The notes under the pieces: model-generated | Databases searched by the model: none | Told to the model about the DNA's origin: nothing | Seen by the model: only the letters and a program-made list of their open reading frames with translations | Origin: a virus | Direction: 5' to 3' (one strand) | Length of the DNA: 25,817 nt | IMG/VR virus record: IMGVR_UViG_3300010883_000392 | Coordinates: 1 to 25,817 of that record | Translations under genes and position numbers: made by a program | Shown here: piece by piece, positions 6,938-14,320 of the stretch | How the letters are laid out: each line of letters opens with the position of its first letter | Numbering within the stretch: position 1 is the stretch's first letter

Positions 6938-8118
6938 AGCTCCAGCCCCTTAAGGTCGTAATAATTCTTGCCGGCATTAATATTGCCGCGGAAATAACCA
7001 AGCAAGTTGTTTTCAAATATGTTCTTGATTAAGGGCACCAAATCACGTTCCTGATCATGCAAATCAATAACTATCTCATCATGCACAATATGAGAGATAA
7101 AAGACCTTTTATCATTTAAAAACTCATCTATTTCAATGGCGCGGTCGAGAACCAAATCCGCTGTCGTGCTTTGGATAAGATAATTAAAGGCCTTGCGTTC
7201 ATCGACCTTTATTTTTCGGCCCATGGGTGTGGATACGTAGCCCTCATCGTAGTATTGCAACAGGATTTTGTTTCTGTTATAAAGCTCGCTTTTGATTGTA
7301 TTTGACTCTGGGTTATAGAGCCAAGCAAAAAACTTCTCTTTGGCTTCTTCACGAGAAATAACGCCACCAAACACATTCTTGGCATTCCACTGATGGATAT
7401 CCCACTCAGGCTGGGGTTCCTCACCTAGGGCCAGGACCGTTCTCAACTCGGCACCATTATAATCAAGACTCAAAAACCAATCGTTTTTTGGCTTGAGTGT
7501 TTTCCGATAAACTTTTCTCATTGTAAGTATCGGCAGAGAATTACTGAAAGTGGTCAGGCGGCCAGTTACGGTGCCAAAAAGATTGTAATCAATATGCTTG
7601 GGGCCGTTTATAAGACGATTGATTTGCACCCTATCTCTGGTGTTGGTTAACATTTCTCTGCAATCTTTGTTGCTAATATCAAAGTCCCGATATTTCATTT
7701 TATACAGAAGCCTGTGTGTTTTAGCTAAGTGCTCATAATTGCTAGGCTTTTCACAGTTCTCAAATACAAATTTTGTAATCTGATTCTTTGTTTCACAGAA
7801 TTCTAAAAGGAAGTCTTCAGGAACCAAATCATAAAAGCACAATTCTCTCAAATTAATCCTAGCGATTCTAAAAGACTGTAAATATGCCTTAAATTTTGAT
7901 TGGTTAGCCGCCAATTTTGCCGCTAGTGGCTCCGGACAAGCCGCTACTAGGTTTTTTCCGCCAGTGCGGATCCAAGCGTATTCCACCTCATTATTTAAAA
8001 TAGCGCCTGAGTGCCGCCATGTCTTCGTTAATTCTTGTGGGAACTCATCAAAATGAAGTTTGCCGTTCGCATAAATGCCAACACATTCAGATTTATCGTC
8101 TAGACTTTGAAAGTACAA
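6934..8118 (-). CDS. Family A DNA polymerase, polymerase domain without visible proofreading motifs
   Basis: The 394-residue protein carries the Pol I/T7-type polymerase core. GTVTGRLTTF (182-191) corresponds to the T7 GAVTGRATH segment. Motif A is LSLDYNGAELR (216-226, catalytic D219). Motif B is a shortened SREEAKEKFFAWLYNP (255-270). YLIQSTTADLV (313-323) follows, and motif C is HIVHDEIV (343-350, D347). The first 100 residues may be a remnant of an exonuclease-like fold but lack DxE motifs. T7 polymerase is 704 aa, so a whole domain is missing. The start is TTG at 8118 behind GGAG, overlapping the upstream 409-aa gene by 26 bases. A separate proofreading subunit is known for the Far-T4 phage RM378, to my recollection; none is seen here. 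Confidence 0.85.
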   Translation of the reverse strand: MYFQSLDDKSECVGIYANGKLHFDEFPQELTKTWRHSGAILNNEVEYAWIRTGGKNLVAACPEPLAAKLAANQSKFKAYLQSFRIARINLRELCFYDLVPEDFLLEFCETKNQITKFVFENCEKPSNYEHLAKTHRLLYKMKYRDFDISNKDCREMLTNTRDRVQINRLINGPKHIDYNLFGTVTGRLTTFSNSLPILTMRKVYRKTLKPKNDWFLSLDYNGAELRTVLALGEEPQPEWDIHQWNAKNVFGGVISREEAKEKFFAWLYNPESNTIKSELYNRNKILLQYYDEGYVSTPMGRKIKVDERKAFNYLIQSTTADLVLDRAIEIDEFLNDKRSFISHIVHDEIVIDLHDQERDLVPLIKNIFENNLLGYFRGNINAGKNYYDLKGLEL

Positions 8119-9322
8119 TGGGCTCTCCGGTTTCTTTTTGTCTTTTCATAATATAACTGAGTGAGCCGTTATAGTCAAATGGATGATTGATAATTCTTTC
8201 AAAAGCGATGGACGCACGGGATGCTCCGAGCGAGTCATATATTGAAAGTGAATCTCTCATTATTGTTTTTTGTTCGCTTTCGCTAAACTTTTTTGGCTCT
8301 TCATATACTCTTATTTGAAAAAGAAATTGTAAAACTTTTTTATCACTGAATGTGCGGGAAAGGGATTGTTCGCTATAGCTTTCCGGGATGACGTAAGTTG
8401 TTTTTGAACGGCCGTTGCACGTCTCAACGACCGGGATCTTATCAAGTCTAACCAATTTATACAGTTTGTGCAAGTATTTTCTGAATTTTTCGTAGTAAAG
8501 ATAATCTGTGCGCGTGTAGCCAATATTTAGAATGCGGCCGGTTGTGGACAACCTATAGGCGGCGCCGTACTCTAACATTTCATTCGAACCAATATCCGCT
8601 ACAATTCGCCATGGTATATTCTTGTCTACCATGAAACCATAGCTTCTGCATGCATTTAAAAAATACTTCCAGTGGGGAGAGTTAACAAAATTTTCAATTT
8701 TCTGATGATCATTATAATAATCCAAGTCTGCTATTTCTATAGCCAAGCCGCTAGCATTAATCGGGCAATATTTACTTTTAACAAAGGCTGAAAAAGTGAA
8801 CGGGTGGGCTGGCGCCGTCCTTTCTAATAATATTTTTAAATGATTTATGAATTCTTTAAAATTTTTAACATGAATTTTGTTTTTAGAAAAATAACTTTCT
8901 ACTGCTGTTGTGTAGGTGTCTTGATGCTTGTTGAATAGGTCAATGGGGCTAACGAAAGACTTGTGAACTTGTAGATCACTCAAATATGGATGGCCGGCCT
9001 CTAGTTTGCCGGTTGCAACTGCTTTTTTGAATTGTTGCTTTAGATCTTGAAAAGCATCAACAACAAAGTTAATAGCTTCCTGTTCAGGACCATCGGTACT
9101 GGTGGAATTTAATGATTTTAAACGGGCGGTCGACTGGTTGTCCAAGTACATAGGTATGAAATCTGCAGTCACTCGCCCATATAGAAATTTTTCACCAAAA
9201 TTAAAGTCAACTAAATTCAAGTATTCCGCAGCGTCAATAATGACATCATAATTGTAAATAAATCTTTTATTGAAAGTCAGGAAAGCACCATCATCGTTGT
9301 CGGTTATGTATAAATCTGCCAT
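8093..9322 (-). CDS. Unrecognised 409-aa protein, probably virion-associated
   Basis: I cannot assign a function. The protein is 409 residues with no signal peptide, membrane span or enzyme motif that I can see. The most structured-looking part is residues 155-250, a helix (KEFINHLKILLERT) followed by FTFSAFVKSKYCPINASGLAIEI and then NIPWRIVADIGS. I have the impression that similar segments occur in structural proteins of marine T4-like phages, but I cannot verify that. The C terminus is basic (KSRR). It starts 9 bases after the long baseplate gene, with an AGGAAA site, and its end overlaps the polymerase TTG start. Position in the tail operon favours a structural role; a polymerase accessory role is the alternative. 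Confidence 0.6.
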   Translation of the reverse strand: MADLYITDNDDGAFLTFNKRFIYNYDVIIDAAEYLNLVDFNFGEKFLYGRVTADFIPMYLDNQSTARLKSLNSTSTDGPEQEAINFVVDAFQDLKQQFKKAVATGKLEAGHPYLSDLQVHKSFVSPIDLFNKHQDTYTTAVESYFSKNKIHVKNFKEFINHLKILLERTAPAHPFTFSAFVKSKYCPINASGLAIEIADLDYYNDHQKIENFVNSPHWKYFLNACRSYGFMVDKNIPWRIVADIGSNEMLEYGAAYRLSTTGRILNIGYTRTDYLYYEKFRKYLHKLYKLVRLDKIPVVETCNGRSKTTYVIPESYSEQSLSRTFSDKKVLQFLFQIRVYEEPKKFSESEQKTIMRDSLSIYDSLGASRASIAFERIINHPFDYNGSLSYIMKRQKETGEPIVLSKSRR

Positions 9323-9331
9323 TTTATTTTC

Positions 9332-12300
9332 CTATGTTGGTGTATCGTCAGGTGAAGGACCGGTCACCTCAAAGTCGGCTCCTGCATCTTTTAATTGTCC
9401 GGTCACGTGAGAAAAGCCTTGATCTGAAATGTACACTTTGCACTTTGCATTTGATTTTTCATTGGCGCCTTTTCCCGATTGCGTAGACTTTTTAGATTTG
9501 CCATCTTTATCAGCGGCCGCAACCCAGACGGCCGTGAGCCTTGTTTCGCCATGGCCGGGGGCGAAATCGTGTTCAGCCTTTATGACCATATAGTATCCAC
9601 CGACGCCCAAATCAGACAAATCAAACTTATCAACGTCATAGGCTCCCATGCTGGGTGCAAAGCCCTGCGGATCAACAAATATGTAGTTTCCCGGGAATGC
9701 CGCTACATTGGCGTAAGAAGTGATATGTACATCGTACAACTCTCTTAGTTGTAACAAGCCATCATAGCCGTCTTGTTCGTAGCGCACCATTGCCAGCGAG
9801 GGAGGGCTATCGGTTTTTTGTAGTGTGATGTTTTTAATAATTCCACGATTTTTACCAAGAACATAGTGCATGATACCTCTGCTCTCATCGTCGGAACGAA
9901 TACCATTCATGAGGTTTAGGGGCTGTGTTCTTCCGGCATGAAAAATAAAATAATTCATCTCTCTAGAGGGGCCAGGATTTGGTTTATTATAATACGCCTG
10001 GCCTTTGATGTTTAAAACGGGGAGACTAAGCGCTGAATTAGTGTTTAACCTGTTAAACTTGTTTTTGCTGCCCACGATCTGACTCGTGATCTCATCAGTC
10101 TTTGTATATTTTGGATAAGATGTTACCACAGATTCATAAAGCCTAACTTTTTGTTTAATTGAAAAGGGATAACAAGAATCTTCATTTAAGTAATTTTTTA
10201 TCAAATCGTTAAACAAGTCTTTCAAAAACTGGGTTAGTGGGTAGATCGCTTGATTCTTTTTGAGCAATTTGCTGGTTAGCCACTCAGAGAAATATTTTAC
10301 TGAAATCGGGATATCCGCAAAATTAACATAATAGGGTTTGCTGGTCCCGTGATCAACAATCTCAAGGGGTCCTAAAACTACTCTAAATTTTTTGAACTCT
10401 CGGGCAGCTTTTTTTAAACTATCAACTTCTATTTTTTTCAACGCAGGATCAATTCCGAGACTTTTATAGGCATTACCTCCGGATCCCGCGAGGCCTTCGG
10501 CGGTTTTTGTTAAACTGTTATCAAGGCTGCCCATAATAACGTTTAACATATCTCCAAGGAAAAAGAAGGGTAGCTGTATGCTGTCCATACCCGCTAAGGT
10601 CATTGCGGCCGCTAGCTGGTTTTTGTCGTCTTTTGATTTCTGAAGTTGTGATGCCATTGCGGCCTCAAGATCCGCACTCAAATTAAGACTAAGTTCTTCG
10701 CTACCTTTAGCGACCTTCCCGGCTAGTGGATAGGCCGGTCCTTGGGCCAAAACAGCTTTCAAATCTTCTCGTGTGAAGTTAAGAACGTGCACATAGCCGG
10801 CTTTGAACATTTGTTTAAATATATGTGAATGCATAGCTTGTTTATCTTTATCAACTTCTTTAACATCTTCACTTTTAACTTGATTAAGCAGTTCTTTGGC
10901 TTCGGCCGATTCTGTACATTTAACAGACTCATTTACAGTTTGAAATGCTAATTTTCTTGCTAACATTTTTATATTTGTGGGAACATGAGAGAAAATATTC
11001 ATTTTTGTCTTAGAGTAGTATTCTTCCACATAAGCAAGATATTCAATTGAAAAAGTTACACGCCCTAACTCATCAAATCCAAATTCATGTGTAACGGGTG
11101 ATAAATTGACACTAACAAAACTATCATCTAGGGCAGTTTTTATGCGTTTGGCCGGTGAGTTGCTGTTGCCTTGACTGGCCCAGCCAAAAACTGCTTTGAG
11201 TCTAAAATTTAGATCGTCATCAGCTTTAAAATTTTTAACTTTGACGCTTTTGCCAGTTTTTAAAGCTAAATCAATATATCTAAAAGTAACATTCTCTTTT
11301 TCAGTGTCTCCTTTTATTATCCTTGGCTTTAGCAGTTCATCAAAATCAGCAGCGTGCAATTTTAAAACTGCTTTAATGCAGCGTTTTTGCGCAAACATAT
11401 CTTGGCCATCAAAAACCAGATTAAACGAACTAATTCCGATCCCAAAGCCCCGCTTGTCTTTATTTTTTAACAAATCTGCAATATCGGCGCGGGAGGCATT
11501 TGAATCAAACGGTATTTCAACTTCTTTAACTGCGCGGACACTGTTAGCGTCCTGTATGCGATATAAACGGATTAAAGGTTGCATGGACGAAATCTCGGCA
11601 GGCGTAGCGTCAAAAAAGTCTCCTTGGGTACTGTACTGTGTTAGTTTGTTCATAAAACCAAAAGACTCTCCTTCCGCTATCAATGGGGCATTCGCCACAA
11701 GGCCACCTTCGCCACCGCCTCTATATGGTAATCGTCGACGAATCTTGGGCTCTCCGTCGTCATCTGCATCTTTCACAGTCGTATCATCTAAAGTCCTGCT
11801 ATAATTCGCTAATGTTGCTATCTGCCCCAATAAGATGCATTGTTCCTTATATTCAATAATAGGAACGGCAAAGAACTCATCGCCAGTCATAGCAAGGATG
11901 CCTTCGCTGGCAGCGGTGCGCTGTTCAGGAGTGCCGCCGCGGTGTCCGACGAGGGACTGGCCGGAGAGATTGCCGCGGCTGGTGTCCAGATCTTGGTTCT
12001 TTTTCTCATCAAGCTCTTTTGCGCATTTATCCAGCTGGGTTCCAGACTTGCCCATATTCTTTAGTTTTGCTAGCAGTCCAACCAGCCGCTGAAGTGGGGC
12101 CCGGTCTCCGCCGGCGGATCCGATATTCCTGGCTGCATTATATGCAGATCTGCGCATTGCTTCGATATTTTCAACAGATCCCTTGGCTTGAGCTTTTCCG
12201 GCGCCGGTTTCAACTACGGCGGCCTTTCCGCCGCCGGCCGCACCGAGCAATCCGGCGCTTCCCGCTTTATAACCGGAACGGTTACCGCTTTGAGAGCCAC

Positions 12301-12787
12301 GAGTCCAAGCTTCGGCCGCGTCACCCAGGATAGGAAGATTTGCAGGATAACCCGGGTTATTTACGGCATCCATGGTTATTTCTGCGTTGCCTTTGCCGGT
12401 AATAAGTTCAATTGCTTTGGTACCCCTACTCGCGACGGCCCGGGCTGGCCGGCGCGCCTCAAAGTCCGCGTCCACTTGTCCGGAAAGAATATTTTGGAGT
12501 GAGTTCTGCTCGTCTGTGTTGAGGGCTACGGTACCAAACAATTCAAAAGCTTCATTAACTGTGAATCCGCCAATGTCTTGATCTCCAATGGCGTGTATTT
12601 GGGCGACTACAGCATTGTATTTTCTGGCCTCTTTTGCAAAACATCCGGCCGATTCGTGAATTGCCGCACAATTTTTATTCAACAGCGCAGTATATTCTTT
12701 TGAAGAGCTAGCTAACGCTGGATTGCTGCTGTCAATATTTGCTTCGCTTAGGGCGCCCGCTGAAGTGCACTTTATTGCATCTGGCAT
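9332..12787 (-). CDS. Large (1151 aa) virion protein with a baseplate-hub-like C-terminal region
   Basis: This is the longest gene in the window. Residues 1-300 are rich in Ala and Gly (strongest about 150-230) and look flexible. From about 300 onward the sequence turns into alternating beta-type segments (for example IRLYRI and GISSFNLVFDG around 405-460). The last 200 residues include YNYFIFHAG-like and GGYYMVIKAEHDFAPGHGETRLTAVWVA-type segments that resemble the C-terminal part of gp27/gpD-type baseplate hub proteins. Proteins ending this way often sit at the tail tip, so a hub role is my inference. The tail is acidic and proline-rich (SPDDTPT). No lysozyme or peptidase motif is evident. 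It follows the LysM baseplate gene by only 3 bases. Confidence 0.6.
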   Translation of the reverse strand: MPDAIKCTSAGALSEANIDSSNPALASSSKEYTALLNKNCAAIHESAGCFAKEARKYNAVVAQIHAIGDQDIGGFTVNEAFELFGTVALNTDEQNSLQNILSGQVDADFEARRPARAVASRGTKAIELITGKGNAEITMDAVNNPGYPANLPILGDAAEAWTRGSQSGNRSGYKAGSAGLLGAAGGGKAAVVETGAGKAQAKGSVENIEAMRRSAYNAARNIGSAGGDRAPLQRLVGLLAKLKNMGKSGTQLDKCAKELDEKKNQDLDTSRGNLSGQSLVGHRGGTPEQRTAASEGILAMTGDEFFAVPIIEYKEQCILLGQIATLANYSRTLDDTTVKDADDDGEPKIRRRLPYRGGGEGGLVANAPLIAEGESFGFMNKLTQYSTQGDFFDATPAEISSMQPLIRLYRIQDANSVRAVKEVEIPFDSNASRADIADLLKNKDKRGFGIGISSFNLVFDGQDMFAQKRCIKAVLKLHAADFDELLKPRIIKGDTEKENVTFRYIDLALKTGKSVKVKNFKADDDLNFRLKAVFGWASQGNSNSPAKRIKTALDDSFVSVNLSPVTHEFGFDELGRVTFSIEYLAYVEEYYSKTKMNIFSHVPTNIKMLARKLAFQTVNESVKCTESAEAKELLNQVKSEDVKEVDKDKQAMHSHIFKQMFKAGYVHVLNFTREDLKAVLAQGPAYPLAGKVAKGSEELSLNLSADLEAAMASQLQKSKDDKNQLAAAMTLAGMDSIQLPFFFLGDMLNVIMGSLDNSLTKTAEGLAGSGGNAYKSLGIDPALKKIEVDSLKKAAREFKKFRVVLGPLEIVDHGTSKPYYVNFADIPISVKYFSEWLTSKLLKKNQAIYPLTQFLKDLFNDLIKNYLNEDSCYPFSIKQKVRLYESVVTSYPKYTKTDEITSQIVGSKNKFNRLNTNSALSLPVLNIKGQAYYNKPNPGPSREMNYFIFHAGRTQPLNLMNGIRSDDESRGIMHYVLGKNRGIIKNITLQKTDSPPSLAMVRYEQDGYDGLLQLRELYDVHITSYANVAAFPGNYIFVDPQGFAPSMGAYDVDKFDLSDLGVGGYYMVIKAEHDFAPGHGETRLTAVWVAAADKDGKSKKSTQSGKGANEKSNAKCKVYISDQGFSHVTGQLKDAGADFEVTGPSPDDTPT

Positions 12788-12790
12788 ATC

Positions 12791-13123
12791 CTATAACCCC
12801 AACGCTGTTGACACTTGTTCTAAATTAATAGGTATATCAAGGACATCGCCTTTGCGAATGTGAGCCTCTGTGGGATATCCGTTATACCATGCAATAATCC
12901 ACCACAATTCTGGATTTCCGTAATACTTGTTTGCAAGATTATAAAATCTATCGCCGTATTTCCATATGTGAGTATCTACAGTCAAGGAAGAGCGGGCTAA
13001 TACTCCGGGGTGATTTAAGACAGCGGTGGCAAAATGCTCAATGAACTTATTGTCACGTGTGTGCTTTCCGGTTAAGTATTTTTTTCTATTAATGAAAATT
13101 TGGTCTCTATCATATCTTGACAT
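12791..13123 (-). CDS. 53: T4 gp53-like baseplate wedge protein with LysM domain
   Basis: The 110-residue product is basic at the N terminus, then has a LysM-type domain at about residues 50-98. The diagnostic stretch is THIWKYGDRFYNLANKYYGN followed by PELWWIIAWYNGYP, ending in a KGDVLDIP strand. This pattern is typical of short LysM proteins in the baseplates of contractile tails, such as T4 gp53, where the domain mediates protein contacts rather than cell wall binding. Size is smaller than T4 gp53 (196 aa). It lies between the 390-aa tail protein and the long hub-like protein, with gaps of 19 and 3 bases, so it belongs to the same transcript. Confidence 0.8.
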   Translation of the reverse strand: MSRYDRDQIFINRKKYLTGKHTRDNKFIEHFATAVLNHPGVLARSSLTVDTHIWKYGDRFYNLANKYYGNPELWWIIAWYNGYPTEAHIRKGDVLDIPINLEQVSTALGL

Positions 13124-13142
13124 TATTTAAATCCTAAATCTC

Positions 13143-14315
13143 TTAATCACCGGAATAAGATCCTTGTGCGCGCTCCGACGATTCAATAAGAACGTCTAAA
13201 TCGCCCATGGCGTCACCGCCAGCATCAGTGTATCCGGCATCAATCGCGGATTGGCCTGCAACCGCTGAAGCAACGTAGGCTGCGTTATCGCCTGTATATT
13301 TACCCGCCGCTAAACGGCGCTTATCACGGCCTAGGCGCCCCTCACCCCCGAACAGGCCCTTGGTGCCGAACATACCACCGTATCTTGATTCCGCGTTGAG
13401 CCTTGCTTGCTCAACTTTTGCTCTGCGCTCTTCGCCGCGCTCTGCCTGATCCCATGTTTTGCCATCAAATTCAGATTTCATGTTTCTTACATCAAAGGTG
13501 GTGACACCGTAAGGGAACGCCTCACCTTCGCCAGCGCTGAACTTGTCGTTTTTGTCCCAACCAAGAGGGTGCTCGTGAATGGGTGTAAACCCAACGACAA
13601 CCTCAATAACTTTTGGAAGAATAGTGTTTTGTACAGTCTCATTAGTAACTGCGTCTAGTTTTTCAAAAACTCCGGATTCCCTATTCTCTAAGTTGTGGTT
13701 AATCGTAAGGCTTGAGATAAAGCCCAATTGACCATGTTGTGGTTCGGGGCCTTTAGAACTATACGATTGATAAAATGTAGATTTTGCTTGTAAATTTCTG
13801 AAGCTAGCCTGATCTGAAGTTCTGCTTATGCCTCTGGTGTCCTGCAAAAGGTTCATGACCTTAAGTCTTACTAGCGGACCTTGAGAGATTGTCTGGGCTT
13901 CTTGTACCTCTGAATAATTTGGATATAAAAATTGAACCAAGCTTTGCACTTTACCAAGATTTTCAAATGCCTCGCTTTCACTTGCGGCCGGAACAACAAA
14001 GCTTAAATTTATTGTTCTGTCTGTTTGTACGAAATTATGGATCTTGTCAGCGCGGCCGAAAACAGCCTCAGATTGCCAATTTGGCGTGTAAGATTCATTA
14101 TACGAAGTTATGAACGCTTTGAAAAACACACTTGTCTGAGAAGCTTCGTGCATAAAAGAAAGATAAAGCTTTTTATTGTTTGCAAGACCATCGGATCCGT
14201 CTGCATACCATACATTGTCTTTCCTGCCAACTCTATTCTTTTTATATTTATGAGAATCAAAAATCTGATTGAAAAAATCAGCTGCGGATGGTCCGGTTGT
14301 TTTGTCGTCTGCCAT
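13143..14315 (-). CDS. Baseplate or tail-tube-junction protein (390 aa), exact equivalent unclear
   Basis: The 390-residue protein starts 5 bases after the tape measure stop, where T4 carries genes 48 and 54, whose products join baseplate and tail tube. The best conserved-looking part is residues 66-136: FKAFITSYNESYTPNW, then AVFGRADKIHNFVQTDR, LSFVVPAASESEAFENL and QFLYPNYSE. A tube-like beta fold fits this segment, as does the later SSLTINHNLE and IEVVVGFTPIHE. Residues 285-390 are charged, Ala/Gly-rich and probably extended. No enzyme motif is visible. By position and pattern it is a baseplate-tube junction component; direct homology to gp48 or gp54 is not shown. Confidence 0.6.
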   Translation of the reverse strand: MADDKTTGPSAADFFNQIFDSHKYKKNRVGRKDNVWYADGSDGLANNKKLYLSFMHEASQTSVFFKAFITSYNESYTPNWQSEAVFGRADKIHNFVQTDRTINLSFVVPAASESEAFENLGKVQSLVQFLYPNYSEVQEAQTISQGPLVRLKVMNLLQDTRGISRTSDQASFRNLQAKSTFYQSYSSKGPEPQHGQLGFISSLTINHNLENRESGVFEKLDAVTNETVQNTILPKVIEVVVGFTPIHEHPLGWDKNDKFSAGEGEAFPYGVTTFDVRNMKSEFDGKTWDQAERGEERRAKVEQARLNAESRYGGMFGTKGLFGGEGRLGRDKRRLAAGKYTGDNAAYVASAVAGQSAIDAGYTDAGGDAMGDLDVLIESSERAQGSYSGD

Positions 14316-14320
14316 TTACA

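Noticed and set aside
11196-11804. 202-codon open frame on the plus strand opposite the 1151-aa gene
   Set aside because: No domain pattern, no ribosome site, and it lies wholly inside a gene with coherent coding signal on the other strand.
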